A stretch of 63,057 bases of DNA from Treponema sp. GTDB lineage: Bacteria > Spirochaetota > Spirochaetia > Treponematales > Treponemataceae. The stretch lies in assembly GCA_024683675.1 (NCBI GenBank), contig JAIKYB010000108.1:1-63057 (forward strand). Reading direction: 5' to 3'. The notes under the pieces are model-generated. The model was given only the letters and a program-made list of their open reading frames with translations. It was not told the DNA's origin and did not search any database. This document shows, piece by piece, positions 16,692 through 26,130 of the stretch; position 1 is the first letter of the stretch; the number at the start of each line of letters is the position of its first letter. A program made the translations under genes and the position numbers.

Positions 16692-17936
16692 TTACATCTC
16701 AACTCCAAATTTATTTTCAATATGAACTCTGTCTATCTTAAAGCCTTCAAGACGTTTCAGAAATTCAACAACATTTGCTTTTGTAATATCACGGGCAGCC
16801 ATCTGTCCATGTGTTAAATATGATATAGTTTTATGTCTTTCATTCAGAACACTTATTACATTTCCTATTTGTTCTGATTCATCACATTTTGTAACTATAA
16901 CAGATTTATAACCAAAAGGCTCGTAATTTTGCATAATATTTTGAAGATCGCGAGCCTTTGTAGAGGCTGTAAGAGCCAGATATACATCAGGATTCATACC
17001 CGGAACATCAAGCAGCATTTTTATTTGAGCTAGATGTGCAGCATCATTTGGACTATAACCACTGGTATCAATAAAAATTGCATCAACATTATTACGATTT
17101 TCATCATAAAGAGTTTTTAAATCTTCAACACGCTCTGCTTTTAGAACTCTTGAGGAAAGACGGTCTCCCCATCGTTCCAACTGTTCCAGAGCACCAACCC
17201 TCATTGAGTCTGTTGTGATAAAGCAAACTTCTGGTCTACGTCCACTATTTTCAACACTAAAGGATTTGATAAACATAGCAGCAAGCTTTACTAAAGTTGT
17301 TGTTTTTCCAACACCTGTTGGTCCAACAATAATATAAACATGAGGAGGCCTAAACACACTTTCTTTAGCAACAGAAATAGACTCTCCTATCCAATCCACA
17401 ACCCGGCGTTCTACTAAATCATAATCCTCAAGACCTTCAAGAGAAAATTCATTACGAATTCTTTCTTCCATCATTTTTATATATGAGAAAGTAAATTCAT
17501 TTTGGGAAAGTAAATCTTCTATCTTTACAATTGATTCATGTTTTTCCTGACCACCAGCTATTGTCTGCAGTTTATTAGACATAACCTTTTCAAATTCATC
17601 AATTTTTGCATTAAACTGCTGGTTTAATTGAGAAATTTGAGCAGACATCAAAACAGAACTTTGATTCTGAAGAATTCCTTCTCTATTTTTTGCAAGTCTT
17701 TGAGCTTCAGCATCATCATCATAAGATTTTGAGTCAGGAGAATAAGCATTTGGATGAAAAGTTACATAAGTTACTTCTGTAACATCCCTTCTTCCAAACC
17801 CCAGAAATCCACTCTTCTGAACAATCTGTTTATCAACTATTCGAAAATCCTTTCCAAAGGTTTTAAAGAGTTTTTCCTTACATTCATCAATTGAATTTCC
17901 GGTGATTTTTAATTTTTTGTCATAATCAAAACTCAT
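16692..17936 (-). CDS. flhF: FlhF, SRP-like GTPase for flagellar placement
   Basis: FlhF is a signal-recognition-particle-type GTPase that marks the cell pole for flagellar assembly. The 414-residue product has an N-terminal B domain (about 1-100) followed by the N and G domains. The P-loop GPTGVGKTTTL is near residue 204, and the later GTPase motifs are IFIDTSGY near 297 and TKCDE near 352. It lies between flhA (36 bases upstream) and flhG. In spirochaetes, whose flagella are periplasmic and subterminal, it should act with FlhG at the cell ends. Confidence 0.94.
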   Translation of the reverse strand: MSFDYDKKLKITGNSIDECKEKLFKTFGKDFRIVDKQIVQKSGFLGFGRRDVTEVTYVTFHPNAYSPDSKSYDDDAEAQRLAKNREGILQNQSSVLMSAQISQLNQQFNAKIDEFEKVMSNKLQTIAGGQEKHESIVKIEDLLSQNEFTFSYIKMMEERIRNEFSLEGLEDYDLVERRVVDWIGESISVAKESVFRPPHVYIIVGPTGVGKTTTLVKLAAMFIKSFSVENSGRRPEVCFITTDSMRVGALEQLERWGDRLSSRVLKAERVEDLKTLYDENRNNVDAIFIDTSGYSPNDAAHLAQIKMLLDVPGMNPDVYLALTASTKARDLQNIMQNYEPFGYKSVIVTKCDESEQIGNVISVLNERHKTISYLTHGQMAARDITKANVVEFLKRLEGFKIDRVHIENKFGVEM

Positions 17937-17972
17937 AAAGTTTTATCCCTACCAACTTATTTTTCTAACTTT

Positions 17973-20117
17973 TTACTCTTCATCTGTTATATCATCTATG
18001 ATTTCTGGAACTACATTACTACCTGCAGCATAAAGCTCCATATCTGATATAACAACTATTCCAGGCTGCTCATGCTCTAAAGCAGACCTGACAAGCTGCC
18101 TGACACTACTAACACAAAGTATAATTGGCATTATTCCCATGCCATTAACCTTGCTTAGAGAACCGCTAACAGCCTTAATCCACCTTCTTCTGTCTACAGG
18201 GTCTAAGGCAACATAAGGTTTAGAACCATCTGGAGGATTATAGGCATGATCTGCAATAAGCTCCGAAAGCTCCTGTGAAAGTCTCATAACACGGAGTTTT
18301 TTATCTGCAGGATTTACATATTGCAGACAAATCTGAGAGCCCAAGGCTTCGCGAACCTTTGCTGTAAGCTCCCAAACATTGTGGGAAACATTTGCATAAT
18401 TGGCCATAGTTTCCAGAATCTTGACATAATTTCTGATTGAAACTTTTTCTTCCAAAAGATTCTGCAAAACCTTTTCTATTGTACCGTAAGAGAATTTTGC
18501 TGTATTAAGAACTTCATCAACAAGTACAGAATTTGTTTTCTTAACTGTTTCGAGAATATCAGAAACAGCCTGTCTGTCGATAAGTTCTGCAGCATGAGAG
18601 CGAATAATTTCTGTAATATGAGTTGAAATAATTGTAGGTGGGTCTACAACTACATAGCCTGCACTTTCAGCTTCACTTCTTCTGTCTTCAGGAAGCCAGA
18701 TAGCATCCATTCCAAAGGCAGGATCCTTGGTACTTTCTCCTTCAAGTTTATCCATTACAGCACCGGTATCCATACACATTACATAGCCCAGGCGGACTGT
18801 TGCATGACCAACTTCAATTCCTTCAATTTTGAAGCTGTAATCATTTGGATCCAGAGTCATATTATCCTGAATACGAATCTTTGGAATATTTAAACCAATA
18901 TCAAGTCTAGATTCATCACGGATTCTAGAAATTCTTTCCAAAAGTTCAGCGCCTTTTTCTTTATCAACAAGAGGAATTAAGGCATAGCCCAACTCAAGAG
19001 AAAGAGGATCAAGCATAACAATTTTTTCACTATCAGTTGCAGCGGCCTTTTGAGTTGAAGCAGCTTTTTGGGCACTTTGCTGGGCAACAAGTTCTTTTGC
19101 AGTTTTTTCTTTTGTCATTTTGTTTCCCATGTAGAAGAATAAAATACCTACAGGAACAAGTATTGCAAGTAATGATGGCTGACCATTAAGACTGAAAATA
19201 ACTCCAGCAGCGATTAAAACCATAGCAACTATTTCGTAAATATGACCATCGCTTGTAAATTCTTTTTTAAGCTGAATATCAATTGTTTCGTCCGATTTTG
19301 TTCCGGTTACCAGTAAACCTGTTGCAAAAGAAATAATGAGAGAAGGAAGCTGTGAGGTTAATCCATCACCAATTGTAAGTGTAGAATAGGTTCTCATAGC
19401 ATCACCAATATTCATACTTTGATTACCAAAGAAATTTGCCAGTATTGTTCCCATTAAGATTCCACCAATCAGGTTTATAACCGTAATGACAATACCAGCT
19501 TTTACGTTTCCACTTACAAATTTAGAGGAACCGTCCATATTGGAATAGAAGTCTATATCCCTACGTACAGCTTCCTTCAGTTCCTCTGCCTGCGCTTCAT
19601 CAATTACTCCTGTATTAAGGCGATTATCAATATCAAAAAGCTTCTGGTTCATAGAATCCAAAGAGAAGCGGGCTGCAACTTCAGAAACTCGCCCGGCACC
19701 CTTGGTAACTACAAGAACCTGAACAACAATCAGAATGATAAAGATAATAAAACCAACAACAAGATTATCGCCTGCTACAATTTTAGCAAAAGCAGTAACC
19801 ATATCACTTTGACCTATAAGCTTTCCATTTCTTATTTGACCGGTGAGGATTAGTCGCGTAGAAGAAATGTTTATAGCTAAACTGAACAAAGTTTGAAAAA
19901 GAATTACTCTAGGAAAGGACTGAAAATCGGATGGTCTGGGAATTTGAACTACAACAAGCAAAATAATTATAGACAAAGCAAGATTTAAAATCATGCTCAA
20001 ATCTACAAGAAATTTTGGAATTGGAATGAAGAGGAGAAATACAGTTATAACGACAGCAACAGGTACAGCGTTTTTCTGTATAAATGTTACAATGCTCCCA
20101 CGACGTTCATCTGCCAT
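17973..20117 (-). CDS. flhA: FlhA, flagellar type III export gate
   Basis: FlhA is the export-gate membrane protein of the flagellar secretion system. The 714-residue product has about eight membrane helices in the first 330 residues. The conserved cytoplasmic loop between helices 4 and 5 contains FSLDSMNQKLFDIDNRLNTG. A large soluble C-terminal domain (about 360-700) forms the nonameric ring that receives chaperone-substrate complexes. Length is usual. It follows flhB by about 32 bases. Confidence 0.96.
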   Translation of the reverse strand: MADERRGSIVTFIQKNAVPVAVVITVFLLFIPIPKFLVDLSMILNLALSIIILLVVVQIPRPSDFQSFPRVILFQTLFSLAINISSTRLILTGQIRNGKLIGQSDMVTAFAKIVAGDNLVVGFIIFIILIVVQVLVVTKGAGRVSEVAARFSLDSMNQKLFDIDNRLNTGVIDEAQAEELKEAVRRDIDFYSNMDGSSKFVSGNVKAGIVITVINLIGGILMGTILANFFGNQSMNIGDAMRTYSTLTIGDGLTSQLPSLIISFATGLLVTGTKSDETIDIQLKKEFTSDGHIYEIVAMVLIAAGVIFSLNGQPSLLAILVPVGILFFYMGNKMTKEKTAKELVAQQSAQKAASTQKAAATDSEKIVMLDPLSLELGYALIPLVDKEKGAELLERISRIRDESRLDIGLNIPKIRIQDNMTLDPNDYSFKIEGIEVGHATVRLGYVMCMDTGAVMDKLEGESTKDPAFGMDAIWLPEDRRSEAESAGYVVVDPPTIISTHITEIIRSHAAELIDRQAVSDILETVKKTNSVLVDEVLNTAKFSYGTIEKVLQNLLEEKVSIRNYVKILETMANYANVSHNVWELTAKVREALGSQICLQYVNPADKKLRVMRLSQELSELIADHAYNPPDGSKPYVALDPVDRRRWIKAVSGSLSKVNGMGIMPIILCVSSVRQLVRSALEHEQPGIVVISDMELYAAGSNVVPEIIDDITDEE

Positions 20118-20149
20118 AAGTCCCCACCCAGCAAATTACGAATTAACGT

Positions 20150-21220
20150 TTAAGAATTAACATATTTAAATTTTTCAAGCCCTGCATAAATTACTGCAAC
20201 GGCTTTAATATATGTTTCTGGTATTATAGCACCAATTTCAATATTTGTATACAAATCTCGCGCCAGAGGACGATTTTCTACTACTTCAATATTGTTTTCT
20301 TCTGCTATACGCCTGATATTTAATGCTACAGCATCCTCACCTTTTGCATTTACTATAGGACCATCAGATACTTCTCTATCCCATTTTAATGCAACAGCAA
20401 AGTGTGTAGGGTTTGCAATTACTACATCTGATTCTGCAACTGCCTTTGGTATATTCTGCTGTAAAAGCTGACGTTGCAACTGCTGCAAACGACTTTTTAC
20501 TTCAGGATCACCTTCCATTTCCTTATATTCTTCTTTCTGTTCCTGTTTTGTCATTTTCATTTCCTGCATAAAATCATGGCGGGAAACAAAATAATCAGGA
20601 ATAGAAATTGCAAGAAAGAGGACTGCAACTGTAAGCAAAATTTGAGCTGCCATAGTTGCTACCTTTACTAAAGCACCTGCAATATCACCATTTTGAATTA
20701 TTTGAATAAGAACAAAAAGATCTTTTTTTATATATGCATATGCAACCAAAACAATAACTGCAACCTTTCCAAGAGATTTTGCAATATTAAAAAGTCCTTT
20801 TACAGAAAAAATTGTCTTTTTAAGATATTCACCAATTTTTGGAACAATTTTAGAAAATTTTGGCTCAATTGGTTTTAAACTAAAAATAAAGCCTTTTGTT
20901 TGTATAATATTTCCAATAATTGCAGCAATAAAACCAACTACTCCAACAGGAATTATGCATCTTAAGAAAAAGTTAAAAAAAGCAGTAATAAAATCAGGAT
21001 TAAAAATATCTTCACTAGTACTTCTATCAAAGAAGAAAGTCATGGCACCTGCAAGCTGATTAAGAATAAACTTTGCCATAGCAATAATTGTAATTACACC
21101 AAGCAGAAGAATTAAGGCTCCACTTACCTCCTGACTTTTTGCAACTCGGCCTTCTTTTCTGGCCTTTTCAAGTTTATATTCCGACGGTTCTTCGGTACGT
21201 CCTTCGTCTTCTGCAGCCAT
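20150..21220 (-). CDS. flhB: FlhB, export-gate switch protein
   Basis: FlhB switches flagellar export from rod/hook to filament substrates by self-cleavage. The 356-residue product has four membrane helices (about 30-210) and a cytoplasmic domain containing the autocleavage motif NPTH (in VVIANPTHFAVAL). The N-terminus (AAEDEGRTEEPSEYKLEKA) is typical. GGGGAGGT stands before the ATG. It begins 3 bases after the fliR stop. Confidence 0.96.
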   Translation of the reverse strand: MAAEDEGRTEEPSEYKLEKARKEGRVAKSQEVSGALILLLGVITIIAMAKFILNQLAGAMTFFFDRSTSEDIFNPDFITAFFNFFLRCIIPVGVVGFIAAIIGNIIQTKGFIFSLKPIEPKFSKIVPKIGEYLKKTIFSVKGLFNIAKSLGKVAVIVLVAYAYIKKDLFVLIQIIQNGDIAGALVKVATMAAQILLTVAVLFLAISIPDYFVSRHDFMQEMKMTKQEQKEEYKEMEGDPEVKSRLQQLQRQLLQQNIPKAVAESDVVIANPTHFAVALKWDREVSDGPIVNAKGEDAVALNIRRIAEENNIEVVENRPLARDLYTNIEIGAIIPETYIKAVAVIYAGLEKFKYVNS

Positions 21221-21223
21221 TTA

Positions 21224-22039
21224 CTATAAACCTCCCCCCGTAGCAGTAGTAGTAACTTGTCGGAAAAATTCACTTAAATCAGAAAAGCCTTTATTAAAGG
21301 AGCGAACAAAGAAATCAATTATATTTGGCATTACAAAAGCAATAATTGTAAATGCCACTAAAATCATTATAGGGAAACCTTCAGAAAGAAGATTCATCTG
21401 AGGTGCAGCCTTACCCAAAAGGCCCATTGTAACTGTAATAAGGCACATAGTTCCCATAACAGGCAAAGCAATTACCAGGGCATCGGAAAACAAATCAGTC
21501 AGGCTTCTAAGCATAAATCTAACGATATGGTTTCCACTTGTTGCAATATTTATAGCATTTAAGGAAGCAAAGCTTTCTGTTAATCCTCCGAAAAACAACT
21601 TCTGAAACCAATGAGTTTGCATAAAAATCAACATGGCTACCAGATTAAAAAATTGACCCATAAGAGGATTTTCAACCTGAGACAGGGCATCATAGGAACT
21701 GGCGGCACTTAATCCCATTTGAAAAGCAATAAACTGACCTGCTGTACTGAAGGCCGAAAAAATTATGGTAACATAAAAACCCATAATAATTCCGATAAGT
21801 GCTTCTCCTATTGCAATAAGAAGAAATTGCAGGGAGGCAATACCCTCTAATTCAAGATAAGGATTATAAATAGATAAATCGACTGTACCTAAAAGAAAAA
21901 AAGAAATATATCCCGCAAGAGCAACCTTAGCAATTCTGGATGCCGCTCTGGTAGAGAATAAAGGTAGAGTAAAAAGCATTGCGGCACAACGTACAAAAAT
22001 TAAGAGAAACAAGGGTGCCTGCGATATTATTCTATCCAT
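21224..22039 (-). CDS. fliR: FliR, flagellar export apparatus membrane protein
   Basis: FliR forms the helical FliP-FliQ-FliR export pore. The 271-residue product is almost entirely hydrophobic, with about six membrane helices. It carries the family features FTLPLFSTRAASRIAKVALA near residue 22 and MGLLGKAAPQMNLLSEGFPI near residue 204. It lies between fliQ (10 bases upstream) and flhB (3 bases downstream). Confidence 0.95.
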   Translation of the reverse strand: MDRIISQAPLFLLIFVRCAAMLFTLPLFSTRAASRIAKVALAGYISFFLLGTVDLSIYNPYLELEGIASLQFLLIAIGEALIGIIMGFYVTIIFSAFSTAGQFIAFQMGLSAASSYDALSQVENPLMGQFFNLVAMLIFMQTHWFQKLFFGGLTESFASLNAINIATSGNHIVRFMLRSLTDLFSDALVIALPVMGTMCLITVTMGLLGKAAPQMNLLSEGFPIMILVAFTIIAFVMPNIIDFFVRSFNKGFSDLSEFFRQVTTTATGGGL

Positions 22040-22049
22040 ATATTACAGC

Positions 22050-22319
22050 CTACTTTGCAAAATCAGGAATTCTACGGAATAATTCTATTGTATATTCTCC
22101 TAAGGAACCAAACATTGTTCCCCCTAAAAGTGCAATTACCAGAAGAATTACCAAGAGCTTAGGAAGAAAAGTAAGAGTCTGTTCCTGAATAGAGGTAGTA
22201 GCCTGAAAAATTGCGATAATTAATCCAACAATAAGAGCAAGTCCTAAAATTGGCGCAATCATAGATATAACCTGAACTATAGCACCACGCATTAATACTG
22301 AAATTTCACCGGTTGACAT
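22050..22319 (-). CDS. fliQ: FliQ, flagellar export apparatus membrane protein
   Basis: FliQ is the small two-helix subunit of the export pore. The 89-residue product has helices at about 15-38 and 50-72, with the typical TTSIQEQTLTFLPKLL segment between them. AGGAGG lies 6 bases before the ATG. It sits in the usual place between fliP and fliR. Confidence 0.95.
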   Translation of the reverse strand: MSTGEISVLMRGAIVQVISMIAPILGLALIVGLIIAIFQATTSIQEQTLTFLPKLLVILLVIALLGGTMFGSLGEYTIELFRRIPDFAK

Positions 22320-22332
22320 CTTTTTCTACCTC

Positions 22333-23163
22333 CTACTTTATTACAGAAGTGAACAACTGCTGGGTTAAAAGTCCCCAACCGTCTACAAGAACAAACAATA
22401 TCAGCTTAAATGGCATAGAAATCTGAACTGGCGGCAGCATCATCATACCCATAGCCATAAGTACACTGGCCACAACCATATCTATAATAATAAATGGAAT
22501 ATAAAGCAAAACACCTATTTTAAAAGCAACTGTCAGTTCATGAAGAATATAGGCAGGTATTAAAACATAAGTTGGTACTTCTGAAAGATTTGCCGGCTTT
22601 GGCAGTTTTGCCATATTCATAAACATAGTTATGTAACTAGTATCATCAGACATTTGAGTATACATAAACATTCTTAAAGGAGCTTCTGCTTCAGTATATG
22701 CTTCTTCAATAGAAATTTGACCATCAGAAAGTGGCTTGTAAGCATTATCATAGATTTTTGTAAATGTTGGCCACATAGCAAACAAGGTCATAAAAAATGC
22801 AATTCCATTCAAAACTGCTGTTGGAGGTACCTGCTGAAGAGAAAGAGCTCTTTTTATAAAGTCTAAAACGATTGAAAATCTTAAAAAACAGGTAAGAAGA
22901 ATTAAAATGCTTGGTGCAAGGGTTAATACAGTAAGAATCAGCAGAAGTCTTACTGAAAAAGCTACTTCTTTACCATCTTGGGGCTGAGTAATTTCTACAG
23001 AAACATTTGGAATTAAAGGCTGTGTTACATTTCCACTCATCTGAGTGGTTCCTTGGCTTGAACCTTGAGGAAAATTTTGATTTCCAGTAGATTGCGCAAA
23101 AAGCGGACTCATAGAAGAAAAAATAAGCATAATGAAAACAATTTTTAAAATGCGTGATTTCAT
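22333..23163 (-). CDS. fliP: FliP, flagellar export pore protein
   Basis: FliP forms the core of the export pore. The 276-residue product starts with a cleavable signal peptide (KSRILKIVFIMLIFSSMSPL, ending near residue 23). A short polar region follows, then four membrane helices, with the family motifs LRFSIVLDFIKRALSLQQVP near residue 92 and AYILHELTVAFKIG near residue 204. AGGAG precedes the ATG. Confidence 0.96.
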   Translation of the reverse strand: MKSRILKIVFIMLIFSSMSPLFAQSTGNQNFPQGSSQGTTQMSGNVTQPLIPNVSVEITQPQDGKEVAFSVRLLLILTVLTLAPSILILLTCFLRFSIVLDFIKRALSLQQVPPTAVLNGIAFFMTLFAMWPTFTKIYDNAYKPLSDGQISIEEAYTEAEAPLRMFMYTQMSDDTSYITMFMNMAKLPKPANLSEVPTYVLIPAYILHELTVAFKIGVLLYIPFIIIDMVVASVLMAMGMMMLPPVQISMPFKLILFVLVDGWGLLTQQLFTSVIK

Positions 23164-23169
23164 GCCCTT

Positions 23170-23796
23170 TTAACTCCTGTTTTCATTATTAAACATTTGT
23201 GAAACCTCTTCTTCAGACTCAGAAAAAACATTTTTCTGTTTTCCAGTCTTAACAAGAAACATATCAAGCACTTCTGCAAAGGTTGCAGGCTTCTTAATAT
23301 TTGACTTCTTATCAGAATTAAGATTCATAGCCTTTATAAGCTCATCATCATTTATTTCACCCAGAAGAGTAATTGAATCTTCAGTTACACCAATCAAAAA
23401 AGCTTTATCAATAAGAGTTACAACCTGGACTGATTTTCCAGGTGCAATATTAATAGCAGCGACTCTTCTTAAATAATCATCTTCATTAGTAACAACATTT
23501 GACTTTTTCTTAATAAACCAGAAGATTCCATAAATCAGAAAAACTATTATCACAAGAACAAGAATCATTTTTACAAATATTCCGATTCCAGAAGTTTTTT
23601 TATTCTGATTTGGGGAAGTTTGACCAGCAGGACTGTTATCTGAAGTTGAAAATACTATACTTTTTTCCAGATCAGAAGAAGAGATACTTTGCTCTGTTTC
23701 TGATTCTGAATTTTGTGTCTGAGCATAAAAAGGTAATGTAAAAAAGATAATAGCCATGCCAAAAAGCACGGCTTTAAGAGATATTTTTTTCCCCAA
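23170..23796 (-). CDS. fliO: FliO/FliZ-type flagellar assembly protein
   Basis: FliO is a membrane chaperone for FliP assembly. The 208-residue product has a signal peptide (about 1-25), a short serine-rich periplasmic part, a membrane helix at about 72-95, and the small cytoplasmic FliO domain. That domain contains LRRVAAINIAPGKSVQVVTL, followed by a helical tail. The start is TTG, chosen because GAGGTGGGG stands just before it and no ATG fits. It is placed between fliY and fliP as in other spirochaetes. Confidence 0.85.
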   Translation of the reverse strand: MGKKISLKAVLFGMAIIFFTLPFYAQTQNSESETEQSISSSDLEKSIVFSTSDNSPAGQTSPNQNKKTSGIGIFVKMILVLVIIVFLIYGIFWFIKKKSNVVTNEDDYLRRVAAINIAPGKSVQVVTLIDKAFLIGVTEDSITLLGEINDDELIKAMNLNSDKKSNIKKPATFAEVLDMFLVKTGKQKNVFSESEEEVSQMFNNENRS

Positions 23797-23812
23797 TTTT
23801 CCCCACCTCTTT

Positions 23813-23828
23813 TATCCCAAAAGGGATA
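23813..23828. other. Short hairpin between fliY and fliO
   Basis: TATCCC and GGGATA pair around an AAAA loop (a perfect 6-bp stem) in the 45-base gap just before the fliO ribosome site. It could be an mRNA processing or stability element inside the operon. It is too short and lacks a T-run to be called a terminator. Confidence 0.35.
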
Positions 23829-23841
23829 TATAAAATTGGTT

Positions 23842-25071
23842 TTAGGTTAATTCATTAACTCTTTCAATAGGAGAAAGGATTTCAGTTACACGAACACCAA
23901 AGTTTTCATCGATAACTACAACTTCTCCCTTTGCAATAGGTTTATGATTAACAAGAATGTCTACAGGTTCACCGGCAAGCTTATCAAGCTCAATAATTGT
24001 ACCTTCACCCATTCCAAGAATATCTTTAATGGATTTCTTTGTACGTCCGAGCTCTACGGTCATTTCCATGTTTACATCCATGATTAAACCGATATTTCCC
24101 TGCTCGTTAGAACTTAAACCTGCTGTTAAATTTGGATACTGCAGCTGCTGAACATTAGGAACATTCATACCCATGTTCATACCCATTGGCATCTGCTGCA
24201 TGCCACCCATTTGGCCCATGCCCATATTTGGCATTGCGCCTCCCATCTGTGGCATTCCCATATTAGGCATACCGCCCATCTGCTGCATGCCACCCATTTG
24301 ACCCATGCCCATGTTTGGCATTGCACCACCCATTTGCTGCATGCCGCCCATTCCCATAGCAGAGGCATCCATACCACCACCCATAGAAGCATTTAAGTCA
24401 ACTGGAGTTAATGTAGCAGCAGAATCACCACCAAGAGCCTTTGAAATACCTTCTGCAGAATCTCCACCAAGACATTCCCATAAAGTATATGAATTTCCGT
24501 CAAGGCTCAATGGATAACTTGCCACAACGAAATCTCCCTGTGGGAACATAACCATTGCCTTAGATTCATTAAAGCCTTCTGGTGTTGCATAAGCAAGACC
24601 TGGTACTTTACCTACACTATCAATCTGAGTAATTTCTGCACTTATATGTGTTGCTACAAATTCTGAAACTACAGAAAGAACCATATCATCAACTTCTGCA
24701 GCCTCTTCAGAACTTACCAGCTGGAAAAGTTTAAGAGCAAATTCTGATGATAAAAGATAAAGGTGACTTCCTTTAATTCCCTGGTTATAATCAGCATTTA
24801 CTCCAATTACAACTTCTGGAAGCTTAGAAAGAACTCTATCTCGATTAGTTTTTTCTACTACTGGAGCATCACATGTAAAAGTAGCACTTGTATATTTATT
24901 GATATTTTCTTCAAGCTTTGGCTTAAGATCATCTGCAAGCTTCTGAAGAGTAGGAATATCAAAATTATACGAAGGCGTGTTGCCTACATGTCCGGAGGAG
25001 TTTAATCCATCAATAGATACTCCGGAAAGCAATGCATCAATTTCATCCTGTGAGATAGCACCATCACTCAT
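23842..25071 (-). CDS. fliY: FliY (FliN-type) flagellar switch protein with Met/Gly/Gln repeats
   Basis: FliY is a C-ring switch component. The 409-residue product begins with the CheY-P binding motif SQDEIDALL (about 7-15), followed by a CheC-like middle domain (about 40-200). The SpoA domain lies at about 329-402 (ELGRTKKSIKDILGMGEG). Between them, residues about 239-303 are a low-complexity run of Met, Gly, Gln, Asn and Pro built from near-repeats of MGGMQQMGGAMPNMGMGQ, coded at 24163-24357. Its start overlaps the fliM end by 8 bases. Confidence 0.93.
   Translation of the reverse strand: MSDGAISQDEIDALLSGVSIDGLNSSGHVGNTPSYNFDIPTLQKLADDLKPKLEENINKYTSATFTCDAPVVEKTNRDRVLSKLPEVVIGVNADYNQGIKGSHLYLLSSEFALKLFQLVSSEEAAEVDDMVLSVVSEFVATHISAEITQIDSVGKVPGLAYATPEGFNESKAMVMFPQGDFVVASYPLSLDGNSYTLWECLGGDSAEGISKALGGDSAATLTPVDLNASMGGGMDASAMGMGGMQQMGGAMPNMGMGQMGGMQQMGGMPNMGMPQMGGAMPNMGMGQMGGMQQMPMGMNMGMNVPNVQQLQYPNLTAGLSSNEQGNIGLIMDVNMEMTVELGRTKKSIKDILGMGEGTIIELDKLAGEPVDILVNHKPIAKGEVVVIDENFGVRVTEILSPIERVNELT
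24163..24357 (-). repeat. Tandem repeats inside fliY coding a Met/Gly/Gln-rich linker
   Basis: The segment consists of imperfect repeats, about 36-54 bases each, which translate to variants of MGGMQQMGGAMPNMGMGQ. The reading frame is open throughout and joins two conserved domains. Such repeats can change in number by slippage, which would alter linker length. Confidence 0.8.
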
Positions 25072-26101
25072 ATGTTTCGTCTCCTTCTACAGAAAGCTCT
25101 TCAAATTCGTCTGAATCAACGTCTTCAATTTTTCCTGTAATTTGTACTGCCATTTTTTTACCGACAACTCCCGGTTGGCAGTAAAACTTTTTTCTGTTTC
25201 CTATACTCAGGGATAAAGGATCCCCGATTTTTATTGTAGAAAGACGTACAACATCACCTACACGCAATGAAAGTACGTCTCTAATAGGCAAATTAACGGT
25301 TCCAATATCTGCAACAACATCCATATCAACAGAAGTAAGCTGCTGTTTAATAGTTCCTAAATACTGAGTTGTTGAATTTTTTCTTACAGATGAGAACCAG
25401 AACTGTGATGAAAGTTTTGAAATAATAGGCTCTAGTACCAGGTAAGGGATACAGAAGTTCATCATTCCTTCTTCATCACCTACTTTTGTTTCAAGGGTAA
25501 CAAGCACAACCATTTCAGTTGGTGGTACAATCTGAGCAAACTGAGGATTTGTTTCAATCTGAGCAAATCGTGGACGAAGGTCAATTACCTGTGTCCAGGC
25601 TTCACGGATATTTGCAAGAATACGTACAATTACGCCTTCCATTACTTCCTGCTCAATATCTGTAAGGTCACGGTTTTTATTTCCGGTTGTAGCACCACGA
25701 CCACCAAAGAGGCGGTCAATCATACAGAAGGTAATTGCCGGGTCAATTTCAAGAACGGCATTTCCCTTCAATGGATCCATATTAATAACAGCCAGCGTTG
25801 TTGGGGTTGGAATAGAACGAATAAATTCCTCATAAGTAAGCTGGTCTACAGAAGCTACGTGTACATGCACAAGAGAACGCAACTGAGCCGAAAGGCTAGT
25901 TGTTGTTAAACGAGCAAAAGTCTCATGCATATTTGAGACTGTACGCAACTGTTCCTTTGAGAATTTATCAGGACGTTTGAAGTCATAAATTTTTATTTTA
26001 CGGGTACTATTGACCGGCTTAAAGTCATCTGTATCGGAATCTCCCGAACTGATTGCAGTAAGCAACTGGTCAATTTCGTCCTGTGACAGAACTTCGTTCA
26101 T
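25064..26101 (-). CDS. fliM: FliM, flagellar motor switch protein
   Basis: FliM is the C-ring protein that binds phosphorylated CheY and sets rotation direction. The 345-residue product starts with the CheY-binding motif LSQDEIDQLL (about 5-14). The middle domain (about 50-230) contains FARLTTTSLSAQLRS and the GGRGATTGNKNRDLTDIEQE segment. A C-terminal SpoA domain lies at about 250-325. AAGGTGG precedes the ATG. Confidence 0.96.
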   Translation of the reverse strand: MNEVLSQDEIDQLLTAISSGDSDTDDFKPVNSTRKIKIYDFKRPDKFSKEQLRTVSNMHETFARLTTTSLSAQLRSLVHVHVASVDQLTYEEFIRSIPTPTTLAVINMDPLKGNAVLEIDPAITFCMIDRLFGGRGATTGNKNRDLTDIEQEVMEGVIVRILANIREAWTQVIDLRPRFAQIETNPQFAQIVPPTEMVVLVTLETKVGDEEGMMNFCIPYLVLEPIISKLSSQFWFSSVRKNSTTQYLGTIKQQLTSVDMDVVADIGTVNLPIRDVLSLRVGDVVRLSTIKIGDPLSLSIGNRKKFYCQPGVVGKKMAVQITGKIEDVDSDEFEELSVEGDETYE

Positions 26102-26130
26102 GCACTCGCCACCTTTTTAACTCTGTTCAA

